From positions 1,240,001 to 1,304,000 of the forward strand of contig NZ_NBTM02000001.1 in the NCBI RefSeq assembly GCF_002083135.2: a DNA stretch of 64,000 nucleotides. The letters run 5' to 3'. The notes under the pieces are model-generated. The model saw only the letters and a program-made list of their open reading frames with translations, had not been told where the DNA came from and searched no databases. Source of the stretch: Aerococcus viridans (GTDB taxonomy: Bacteria > Bacillota > Bacilli > Lactobacillales > Aerococcaceae). The position numbers and the translations under genes were made by a program. This document shows positions 28,144-36,037 of this stretch, piece by piece. Numbering within the stretch: the stretch's first letter is position 1; the number at the start of each line of letters is the position of its first letter.

Positions 28144-29253
28144 ATGAGTTTATTAACAATAATTGCTGAACTATGGCGATTTTTCATCAATAACATCATC
28201 AAAATTATAATCGGCGCAATCATTGTCATGGGATTGACCTTAGGTGCTCGGATGCTTTTAACCAATTACATTGAAAACTCTGCAATTGGTGAAGCAACTT
28301 CTGAAACATCTGCGAATGCAGAATTAACACCAGAAGAAATCGAAGCATCATATAACCATTTAGCAACGGTATATGAACAAGAGCCAGCAGAATTCTCTTT
28401 TGTGGGCATCAATCCAGAAGGGTTAATTTTAGGTAATTCATTTATTTTAGATGAATTATTATCTCGTCCAGATATTGTGGCTGAGTTAGAAGAGATTTCT
28501 GGTGTCGATATTACCACTACGCTAGAAGCACAAGAAAATGTTGGACTAGAAAAATCACGCGACTTCCGTGGAGGACTTGCAGCCGTTCGAAATACCTCTA
28601 CGGATGAAATCACTATGCGTGTCTTAGTGGGGCAAACTGCAGAAGAAAACTTAGCTGTGGCAGAAGCTATCTATCAATATATTGTTGATGGCAATGTACC
28701 AATTTATGAAAATTACGACATTACTTTCTTATCTACACCAGATATCGGTGAAGATTTAATTGTTGAAGAAAATATGATGATTCCAACACCTGAGACATTA
28801 TCAGGGCTTCAACCACAAGAAACTGGTGGCTCATTACTCATCTATGCTGTTTTAGGTGGGGTTCTAGGTGTGATTTTATCAACAGTCGTATTATTTGTCT
28901 TACATTTCTTCAGTAAGAAAATTACCTATGCGTATGATTACATTTGGGATTTTGATGACTACCAATGGTTAGTAGATAGCAAAAAGGTTAATACAGAAAA
29001 TTTAAATAACTGGTTAATGATTCCAGCTGATAAAAGTAGAGTTGCCTTAGCGCAAACGACAGATAATGAAATTGTCCAAGCTTTCTCAAACACACAGCTA
29101 CCAGTTAGCAATCAATTAAATGTTGAAGATCAAGCGCCTGAAGAAGTGATTATCTTTGTTGAATCAGGTACTACTGATAAAGATTGGTATCAAAATCAAT
29201 TTGAATTGAGTAAGTTGTATGAATCAAGAGTGAAGATTATTCACTTGAAATAG
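28144..29253 (+). CDS. Wzz-like two-helix membrane protein with unusual cytoplasmic tail
   Basis: A 369-residue protein with Wzz-type topology: helix 1 (about 15-37), an acidic extracellular region (about 40-230), and helix 2 (about 232-256). Unlike CpsC it has a further 110-residue cytoplasmic part. That ends in EEVIIFVESGTTDKDWYQNQ and then helix and VKIIHLK, which looks like the last strands of a Rossmann or BY-kinase fold but has no Walker motif. The likely role is chain-length control or polymerase partner for the abutting Wzy gene; this is inferred from topology and position only. A separate CpsC lies at 54.9 kb. Confidence 0.6.
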   Translation: MSLLTIIAELWRFFINNIIKIIIGAIIVMGLTLGARMLLTNYIENSAIGEATSETSANAELTPEEIEASYNHLATVYEQEPAEFSFVGINPEGLILGNSFILDELLSRPDIVAELEEISGVDITTTLEAQENVGLEKSRDFRGGLAAVRNTSTDEITMRVLVGQTAEENLAVAEAIYQYIVDGNVPIYENYDITFLSTPDIGEDLIVEENMMIPTPETLSGLQPQETGGSLLIYAVLGGVLGVILSTVVLFVLHFFSKKITYAYDYIWDFDDYQWLVDSKKVNTENLNNWLMIPADKSRVALAQTTDNEIVQAFSNTQLPVSNQLNVEDQAPEEVIIFVESGTTDKDWYQNQFELSKLYESRVKIIHLK

Positions 29254-29265
29254 GAGGCAAAGCAG

Positions 29266-30027
29266 ATGACTTTCCAATCCAATTTAATCTCAATAGTAAC
29301 ACCGGTCTATAATGCTGAACGATTCATTGGTGAAACGATTAAAGGTGTTCAAGCCCAAGAGTATGCTAATTGGGAGATGTTACTAGTGAATGATCAATCG
29401 TCAGATAACAGCCTGGAAATTATCGAACAGTTTGCAGCAGAAGATAGCCGAATTAAACTGATTAATTTAGCCGAAAATAGTGGTGCCGCTGTAGCTCGAA
29501 ACACTGGTATTGAAGCGGCCCAAGGTCAATATATTGCCTTCGTCGATTCAGATGATGTGTGGGATAAGGATAAATTAATCAGACAAATCACATTCATGAA
29601 AAAAGGTGACATCGCTTTTTCTTACACGGACTTTCGTCTTGTTGATGAAACGGGTCAAGTGCTGAAAGAAAAAGCCAATGTACCCATTTCCTTGGACTAT
29701 ACTGGTTTATTGAAAAATACGGCTATTGCTTGTTCAACAGTGATGATTGATCGAAATATCATTGGTGATTTCCGGATGCCTCTTGTACGAAAAGGTCAAG
29801 ATACTGCAACTTGGTTACAGATCATGCGGGAAACGGGCATTTCAGCCTTTGGTATTACTCAACCTTTAAATTCTTATCGACAAGTTGCAGGGTCAATTTC
29901 AAGTGACAGAGTAGGTGCCTTAAAACGTACTTGGAATACCTATTACAATTTAGAAAAATTACCACTACCAAAAGCAAGTTACTATTTCGCTTCCTATGTT
30001 GTCAATGCGATATTAAGAAGATTATAA
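29266..30027 (+). CDS. Glycosyltransferase family 2 protein
   Basis: A 253-residue GT-A fold inverting glycosyltransferase. SIVTPVYNAERFIGETI (9-25) begins the nucleotide-binding region, VNDQSSDNS (41-49) follows, and the metal-binding DSD is at 94-96. GAAVARNTGIEAAQG is the usual helix before it. No membrane helix is present, so it acts on a lipid-linked sugar at the inner face of the membrane. GGAGG lies before ATG 29266, 12 bases after the preceding gene. A perfect hairpin and a tRNA gene follow. Confidence 0.9.
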   Translation: MTFQSNLISIVTPVYNAERFIGETIKGVQAQEYANWEMLLVNDQSSDNSLEIIEQFAAEDSRIKLINLAENSGAAVARNTGIEAAQGQYIAFVDSDDVWDKDKLIRQITFMKKGDIAFSYTDFRLVDETGQVLKEKANVPISLDYTGLLKNTAIACSTVMIDRNIIGDFRMPLVRKGQDTATWLQIMRETGISAFGITQPLNSYRQVAGSISSDRVGALKRTWNTYYNLEKLPLPKASYYFASYVVNAILRRL

Positions 30028-30032
30028 TGATG

Positions 30033-30059
30033 AATGTAAGTGGCCTATCCACTTACATT
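30033..30059. repeat. Perfect 11-bp inverted repeat before the tRNA gene
   Basis: AATGTAAGTGG (30033-30043) pairs with CCACTTACATT (30049-30059) around a 5-base loop. No T-run follows, so it is not a standard terminator; it ends four bases before the tRNA. It may stabilise the upstream mRNA end or guide processing. Confidence 0.7.
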
Positions 30060-30063
30060 ATCT

Positions 30064-30136
30064 GGTCTCGTAGCTCAGGGGATAGAGCACTCGTTTCCTA
30101 AACGAGGTGTCGGAAGTTCGAATCTTCTCGGGACCG
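30064..30136 (+). tRNA. tRNA-Arg (CCU anticodon)
   Basis: A 73-base cloverleaf can be drawn by hand. The acceptor arms GGTCTCG and CGGGACC pair (one G-U), with discriminator G at 30136. The D arm is TAGCTCAGGGGATAGAGCA. The anticodon stem CTCGT/ACGAG encloses TTCCTAA, giving anticodon CCT, which reads AGG arginine codons. The T arm has GTTCGAATC. CCA is not encoded. It sits in the same direction between two polysaccharide genes, with no clear promoter or terminator of its own. Confidence 0.95.
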
Positions 30137-30173
30137 TTAACAAAATTAAAGCAGAAATATTGTGAGGATAAAA

Positions 30174-31541
30174 ATGAAGACTTTAAAGAACATTTTAAGC
30201 GTTGCAATGTCTAATATTGTCGGTTTCGGGACTAGCTTTATCGTTGGTTTCATCTTGCCGGGGATCTTGACTGTCGCGCAATACGGGTCTTATAGGCAAT
30301 ATACCTTGTACCTGAGTTTTACCTACCTTTTCCATTTAGGATTTGCGGATGGAATTTATATTAAGTATGGTGGTAAGGAATTAAATGACTTAGATCAAAA
30401 TGTTATCAGAGATGAACATAATTTTGCCAACTTTTTCCAATTTATTATGTTTATAGGGATGTTTCTGATTTCTTTAATCACAAAAGATCCGGTACTGATT
30501 CTATTTTCTATCGTTACTTTCTTTTCTAATGTGACAACGTATCAATCAAATTTTTTACAAGCAGTTGGTCAATTTAAAACATTTACCGTAGCATCAATGT
30601 TCCGGTCAGTATCTTATATCGCACTGTTGTTGATCGGAATTTTTATTTTTAAATCGGAAGACTACGTATTCTATATCATATTAAATGTATTGTCTTATGT
30701 GTTAATGTACATCTATTATGAATTCCGATTTGTTAAGCAATTAGGTTTTAATCCCGCCTTTACTGTAAAAGATAAATTTGAAATTTTTAGAGTCGGATTT
30801 TTAATCTTGTTAGCAAATATGTCGTTAACTTTTGTTGGGAATATTGGTTCGTGGATTGCTAACTGGGGATTCCCAATTGAAGAATTCGCACAATATTCGT
30901 TCCAAAACTCAGTGTTAAACGTTATTATTCTAATCGTTAACGCTGTGGCTCTAGTTTTTTATAATTTAATATCAAAGACGGATTCACCTCGAGTTGCTAA
31001 TGTAATCAAACAATTGACGCTATTACTAGGTATTTTTGGTGGATTAGGATTCTTTGTATTTAAGTGGATTATTGAGTATTTCTTACCTAACTATGTTGCT
31101 TCAATCGAGTTATTATCCATTACCTTTGTATCGATTCCATATATTATGATTTCAAAAATCGTTGTGGCCAATCTATACAAGGCTAAACGAAGTGAGCGAA
31201 AATATATCCGCGACTCAATTTTATATGCGGTATTGGCCTTTGCTTTTGTAGCCATCGTATTCTTTATCACTAAATCATTATCTGGTATTGCATGGGCGAC
31301 AACCTTATGTTATTTCTTGTGGTACATTTATGCTTCACGGCGTGAGTTTACGGCTATGAAGGGTGATACCAACGAGTGGTTGTTGATCATAAGTCATGTA
31401 CTAGTATTTTACTTTACGGCGAATGTATTAAATACTTACATTGGATTCTTTGCATATGCCATTTTCTTAGCTATTATTTTGGTTATGAAGCGAGTAGAGT
31501 TACAAGATATTTTCCAACAAATTGTAAAGATGGAAGATTAG
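30174..31541 (+). CDS. Wzx-type polysaccharide flippase
   Basis: A 455-residue membrane protein with about 12-14 helices, of the MVF/MATE polysaccharide exporter superfamily. The N-terminal half begins with KNILSVAMSNIVGFGTSFIVGFILPGILTVAQYGSYRQ, the typical Wzx opening in which a YG motif follows helix 1. It would flip undecaprenyl-diphosphate repeat units to the outer face. I prefer ATG 30174 (GAGG seven bases upstream) over GTG 30162. It starts 38 bases after the tRNA, so it may depend on readthrough from the upstream genes. Confidence 0.85.
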   Translation: MKTLKNILSVAMSNIVGFGTSFIVGFILPGILTVAQYGSYRQYTLYLSFTYLFHLGFADGIYIKYGGKELNDLDQNVIRDEHNFANFFQFIMFIGMFLISLITKDPVLILFSIVTFFSNVTTYQSNFLQAVGQFKTFTVASMFRSVSYIALLLIGIFIFKSEDYVFYIILNVLSYVLMYIYYEFRFVKQLGFNPAFTVKDKFEIFRVGFLILLANMSLTFVGNIGSWIANWGFPIEEFAQYSFQNSVLNVIILIVNAVALVFYNLISKTDSPRVANVIKQLTLLLGIFGGLGFFVFKWIIEYFLPNYVASIELLSITFVSIPYIMISKIVVANLYKAKRSERKYIRDSILYAVLAFAFVAIVFFITKSLSGIAWATTLCYFLWYIYASRREFTAMKGDTNEWLLIISHVLVFYFTANVLNTYIGFFAYAIFLAIILVMKRVELQDIFQQIVKMED

Positions 31542-31584
31542 AAAAGATATTTTCGTAGTTTATTTTGGGGGAGAAAAGGAATAT

Positions 31585-34215
31585 ATGAAAATAAAAAAAA
31601 TAAATAAGCAGATAATTTTTAAAGAATTTTTTGTGATTTTATTATTGATAAGTGCATCAATTTTGATGCATTTTTTCTTTATTAACAATCAATGGCACGA
31701 TAATTTATTAATGGCTGGGCCGAATGACCAGACGCAACAAATGTTAATTTTCAAAGATTTCTTATATAAAGAATTTACTAAAGGTAATTTTTTCTACAGT
31801 TTTAACTACAGTGGAGGTGGAAACTTTCTAACCAAATTAAGTTACTATTATACAACTTCTATATTTTATTATATGACGGTATTGGTAACTTGGATATTGG
31901 AAAAATGTCAGATAATTAGCACTCCAGATATTGTATACTGGGGAGAAATCTCCTTATTTCTTTCGGTTATCAAATCTAGCTTAATTGCATATTTCGCAAG
32001 TATAAGCATCTCGAAATTTAAAGTACGCAGATCCGTGTCTATCTTTGCAGCTACATTCTATGCATTTGCTCCTATTTATTTCAGACATGCTGTTCTCTGG
32101 GATTTTTTTACAGATGCCATGTTATGGTTGCCGATTATCTTGTTAGGAGTAGAATGGATTTTTGAAGGCAAAAAGGGTTGGTTATTTAGTTTAGGTGTAG
32201 CTTTGACCTTATTTAATAACGGATACTTTGCCTTTGCAAATTTATTGTTATGTGGTTGCTATGCTATTATGCGATTGTTCATACCATTAAATAAAGATGA
32301 AATAGCCTGGGATAAAAAATTAAAGAAAATAATAATATATGGGATGCTTGGAGTAGGTATTTCATCTATAGGTTTTATAGTATTTGTTAAAGGATTTCTC
32401 GATAACAGTAGAAGTAGTGTAGATGTAATCGCACCACTTTGGGATAAAGAGAATTTTTCATTTGAAAGGATATTAATTTCAGACCCCATACAAGTTGTTT
32501 CTTTTATATATTTACTCGTAATTTTTAATGTTAAAAATTATCGATCAAAAATATTTCAATTTTTTAGTTGTTTCACGACAATATTAATTATCATTCGTTA
32601 TAGCCCTAAAGTGGCTAGTATTTTCAACGGATTAAGTACACCACAATATCGGTGGCACTACATAACTTATTTATTTATTGCTATTACAATTGGCATTGGT
32701 ATTGAACAATTATTGAAACATAAATCTCTAAAATCAAGTATCTTGGCTTCGGGGCTTACATTATTGATTTATTACAGTACTTTAAAATCTATGGATAATA
32801 GTTATAACATTAATAGAAAATATTTTATGATGCTTATAGGTATTGCGATGCTATTCTATGTAGTTCTTGGATATACAAAAGAAGCTAGAACACAATTCAT
32901 AGCTTTGGTAGCATTATTCTTATTCACAATACCGTTCATCAATCAGTTTAATTTACGACTATTTGAACAATATAATATGGAAGCAGTCACTAAAGATTAT
33001 TTATTTGATACATTTGAAAATCCAAACACGAATATATCACAAGCTATTAACTTTATTGAGAATGATGCAAATAGCTTTTATCGTATAGAATATGCGGGCA
33101 TGGCTAATTTAGGCATAGCATATGAGCAAAGTACCTTTAATAATTATTCGAGCTTTCAAAATAAATATGAACAGGATTTTATAGATTTTTTCGGTTTAAC
33201 TAATATTAAGGATAGCAGTGTTTCTATCGATGGATTGGGTGCTAGACAGATAACAAATAGTTTATTTCAAATTGATTACGTTATCGCTAAAGAAGATGAG
33301 CAATATATTGTACCTGCTGGATATGAGAAAATTAAAAGTTTTGGTGAATTATCCGTTTATAAAAATAAATATCCTTTTGCTTTTATACATCCAGTAAAAA
33401 ATCAATATCAAATAACTAATAATACATCCCTTGACTTCAAGGATTTACAATTAATTGATGGCGTATATACTACTTCTAGTAAAAATCAGCCGCTATCTAT
33501 AGACCTAAAAAATGACCTAAATTTTAGTATAGAAAAGAATAATTTCTATCACGATAATTATATTTCAAAATCGGATGAAGGTATCAAATTAGTTGCTAAC
33601 ATCGATGCAGGTCAATCCTATGATGAGCTTATAATTGATTATACGTTAAAAGCTGATACAGATTATTATACTGGTAACTATAACTATTTAATTAATGGCA
33701 TGGAACTTCAAATGAAATCACCAAAGGATAAATATGCTCTGCAACAATTTCATCACCAAGTAACTATCCCATTTAATGACCAAATTTTATTTGATTTTGC
33801 TGGTGGTAGCGGCTACGATTTTGAAATCAATCATATTTATGGACTATCATATGATCAGTTGGAAGCAAGAAGTAATGAAGATAAAAAATTAGATTACAAT
33901 TTGGAACTAGCACAAGATAAATTAGAGATTAACTTTGATAACAGTGATGGTTATACCTATTTAGTATTACCAATATTCTATGAAGACGGTTGGCAATTAG
34001 AGATCAATAATGAAAAAATCACAATAGAAAATGTTAACAATGGTATGATAGGATTTAAAATACCAAAAGGTCAATTAAATATCAAAATGAAGTTTGTACA
34101 ACCATATTTATATAGTTCAATAGTTGTGAGTCTAGTGTCTCTATTGATCTTAATTTTGCTAGACAGCAAAATATTCAGTAAGTTGTTTAAAATCACTAGT
34201 CAAAAGGTCAACTAA
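31585..34215 (+). CDS. YfhO-family membrane glycosyltransferase (copy 2)
   Basis: An 876-residue YfhO-family protein with about 12-13 N-terminal helices, a long outer domain (about 475-845) and a last helix (about 848-868). The first outer loop has GPNDQTQQ with Asp48 at the presumed GT-C catalytic position. Little sequence is shared with copy 1 beyond the fold and the closing pattern YEDGWQLEIN near the C-terminus (copy 1: YDPGWKVKVD). GGGGGAGAAAAGG precedes the ATG. The gene is very AT-rich. It is followed by GtrB- and GtrA-like genes, giving a complete candidate lipid-linked sugar transfer set. Confidence 0.85.
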   Translation: MKIKKINKQIIFKEFFVILLLISASILMHFFFINNQWHDNLLMAGPNDQTQQMLIFKDFLYKEFTKGNFFYSFNYSGGGNFLTKLSYYYTTSIFYYMTVLVTWILEKCQIISTPDIVYWGEISLFLSVIKSSLIAYFASISISKFKVRRSVSIFAATFYAFAPIYFRHAVLWDFFTDAMLWLPIILLGVEWIFEGKKGWLFSLGVALTLFNNGYFAFANLLLCGCYAIMRLFIPLNKDEIAWDKKLKKIIIYGMLGVGISSIGFIVFVKGFLDNSRSSVDVIAPLWDKENFSFERILISDPIQVVSFIYLLVIFNVKNYRSKIFQFFSCFTTILIIIRYSPKVASIFNGLSTPQYRWHYITYLFIAITIGIGIEQLLKHKSLKSSILASGLTLLIYYSTLKSMDNSYNINRKYFMMLIGIAMLFYVVLGYTKEARTQFIALVALFLFTIPFINQFNLRLFEQYNMEAVTKDYLFDTFENPNTNISQAINFIENDANSFYRIEYAGMANLGIAYEQSTFNNYSSFQNKYEQDFIDFFGLTNIKDSSVSIDGLGARQITNSLFQIDYVIAKEDEQYIVPAGYEKIKSFGELSVYKNKYPFAFIHPVKNQYQITNNTSLDFKDLQLIDGVYTTSSKNQPLSIDLKNDLNFSIEKNNFYHDNYISKSDEGIKLVANIDAGQSYDELIIDYTLKADTDYYTGNYNYLINGMELQMKSPKDKYALQQFHHQVTIPFNDQILFDFAGGSGYDFEINHIYGLSYDQLEARSNEDKKLDYNLELAQDKLEINFDNSDGYTYLVLPIFYEDGWQLEINNEKITIENVNNGMIGFKIPKGQLNIKMKFVQPYLYSSIVVSLVSLLILILLDSKIFSKLFKITSQKVN

Positions 34216-34234
34216 AAGGAGGAGTCAGAGATAT

Positions 34235-35185
34235 ATGTTATCAGTAATTGTACCGTGTTATAATGAAGAAGAATCTATTCATCTTTTCTACAAAGAAATG
34301 GAAAAGGTAAAGCAATTGATGGATCAAGATATTGAATATATTTTTGTGAATGATGGTTCATCGGATAATTCTTTAAATGAAATGAGAAAGCTAGCCAAAG
34401 AGAATGATCAAGTGCGCTATATTTCGCTTTCAAGAAATTTCGGTAAAGAAGCAGGGATTTATGCAGGTTTAAAACAAGCTAAAGGGGACTTTGTTACTTT
34501 AATGGATGTAGACTTGCAAGATCCACCTGAATTACTGCCAGTAATGCTTGATAAACTATACCAAGATCCAACCCTTGATTGTGTTGGAACGAGAAGAGTA
34601 GACCGCGGTGGGGAACCGCCTATCCGTAGCTTTTTTGCTAAAAAATTTTATTCCCTCATGAATAAAATTAGTGATACGGAATTTGTAGATGGGGCACGTG
34701 ATTATCGGTTAATGACCAGACAGATGGTGAATGCTATTCTTGAGTTGACAGAGTACAACCGCTTTTCAAAGGGATTATTTTCGTGGGTAGGATTTAATAC
34801 TATCTATCTTGAATTTGAAAATAGAGAAAGAGTCGCTGGTAATACTACTTGGTCTTTCTGGAGCTTGTTTAAATATTCAGTAGAAGGAATCATCAATTTT
34901 TCTGAAGTACCTTTGTCAATTGCTTCATATTCTGGAGCCTTGATGTTCGTCATTTCTATTATTGCAGGATTGATCATAATATTACGCGCTTTAATATTCG
35001 GAGATCCAACTGCGGGGTGGCCTTCTCTAGTAGTGATTATCTTGTTTATCGGCGGTATTCAGTTATTGTGTCTCGGTATCATCGGAAAATACATTAGCAA
35101 AATTTTCCTAGAAACTAAAAATAGACCCATATTTATTATTAAAGAAACTGAAGCAGATTTAAGAGAAGAGTGGAACGAGGATTAA
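34235..35185 (+). CDS. GtrB/CsbB-type polyprenyl-phosphate glycosyltransferase
   Basis: A 316-residue GT2 protein of the DPM1/GtrB group: an N-terminal catalytic domain (SVIVPCYNEEES 3-14, FVNDGSSDNS 37-46, MDVDLQDPPE 90-99 with the DXD) and two C-terminal helices (about 228-252 and 264-288). Characterised relatives link glucose or GlcNAc from a nucleotide sugar to undecaprenyl phosphate on the inner face. AAAGGAGGAG precedes ATG 34235, 19 bases after the YfhO gene. Its stop overlaps the GtrA start. In Bacillus csbB and yfhO are likewise adjacent and act together on lipoteichoic acid. Confidence 0.92.
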   Translation: MLSVIVPCYNEEESIHLFYKEMEKVKQLMDQDIEYIFVNDGSSDNSLNEMRKLAKENDQVRYISLSRNFGKEAGIYAGLKQAKGDFVTLMDVDLQDPPELLPVMLDKLYQDPTLDCVGTRRVDRGGEPPIRSFFAKKFYSLMNKISDTEFVDGARDYRLMTRQMVNAILELTEYNRFSKGLFSWVGFNTIYLEFENRERVAGNTTWSFWSLFKYSVEGIINFSEVPLSIASYSGALMFVISIIAGLIIILRALIFGDPTAGWPSLVVIILFIGGIQLLCLGIIGKYISKIFLETKNRPIFIIKETEADLREEWNED

Positions 35186-35592
35186 TGATGGCATTTATAG
35201 ATAAGTTGAAGAAACAGTTATTTAATCAAGAATTTGTTATCTATGTAGTTTTTGGCGTATTAACAACATTAGTCAATATTGTGTCATTCTTTCTAATGAG
35301 ACAAGTATCAAGTCTTTTTGTTTCTAATACAGTGGCTTGGATTTTATCTATTATATTTGCTTATATTACCAATAAGATTTGGGTGTTTAAAGCAAGAGAA
35401 TGGTCAATACGTATAATTCTTAAAGAATTTGCCAGCTTTGTCACTTTCCGTTTATTATCTTTTTTGATTGACATGTTGTTAATGTTTTTATTAACCTACC
35501 TAAGTATAGGAGAAGGTTGGGCAAAACTTGTAACACAAATTGTGGTCGTCTTGTTGAATTATATTTTTAGTAAAGTATTTATATTCAAATAA
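35185..35592 (+). CDS. GtrA-like flippase
   Basis: A 135-residue protein with four membrane helices (about 16-37, 40-60, 77-98, 107-130), of the GtrA family. The FVIYVVFGVLTTLVNIVSFF opening and the ending LLNYIFSKVFIFK are typical. Known members move undecaprenyl-phosphate-sugar to the outer face for use by a GT-C enzyme, here presumably YfhO copy 2. The start ATG 35185 overlaps the preceding TAA by one base, indicating coupling; ATG 35188 is the alternative. Confidence 0.9.
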   Translation: MMAFIDKLKKQLFNQEFVIYVVFGVLTTLVNIVSFFLMRQVSSLFVSNTVAWILSIIFAYITNKIWVFKAREWSIRIILKEFASFVTFRLLSFLIDMLLMFLLTYLSIGEGWAKLVTQIVVVLLNYIFSKVFIFK

Positions 35593-35610
35593 ATTATGAT
35601 GTTAATCACT

Positions 35611-35663
35611 AAAAAATCGCTACCAATGTACTTAGTTTTCTAGGTACTTGGTAGCGATTTTAT
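35611..35663. terminator. Bidirectional terminator
   Basis: AAATCGCTACCAA pairs perfectly with TTGGTAGCGATTT. An A-run before it and T-rich bases after it serve both the gtrA-like gene and the convergent minus-strand gene. Confidence 0.85.
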
Positions 35664-35671
35664 TGTTTATA

Positions 35672-35989
35672 CTAATTATTTGCTTCTTCTAAACTGTCGA
35701 CTTGGCCCTCTAAGGCTTCGATACGAGATTCCATCTCTTGGATTTGAAGATTGATTTCTTTAGAACTATCGATTGTTGGCGCCACATCTTCATTAGGGTT
35801 CATTACCATAATTAACCAAATTAAAAGAAAAATAATGGCCACGGCAAGGGTGATATATAACCAGTTTAACTTGGGCGACCCTTTGTCTAGATATTCCAGG
35901 GTTTCCTCAACTTTTTGTCGGTCCATGTTCTTTAAACGATTATATAGTTCATTCAAGTCGTTTTCGTTATTTTTTTGATCGCGTGACAT
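35672..35989 (-). CDS. Small single-pass membrane protein with coiled coil
   Basis: A 105-residue protein I do not recognise. The N-terminal 40 residues are charged and helical (NDLNELYNRLKNMDRQKVEETLEYLD). One membrane helix lies at about 44-63 (WLYITLAVAIIFLLIWLIMVM). The C-terminal part (about 75-105) is a likely coiled coil (INLQIQEMESRIEALEGQVDSLEEANN). I chose ATG 35989 because AAAGGAGG is well spaced; the TTG two codons earlier overlaps that site. It follows the aminopeptidase by 48 bases on the same strand and is probably in its operon. Confidence 0.7.
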   Translation of the reverse strand: MSRDQKNNENDLNELYNRLKNMDRQKVEETLEYLDKGSPKLNWLYITLAVAIIFLLIWLIMVMNPNEDVAPTIDSSKEINLQIQEMESRIEALEGQVDSLEEANN

Positions 35990-36037
35990 GGTCAACCTCC
36001 TTTAACTTGTGTGTAAAAGTAATTAATGACTAGGTGA

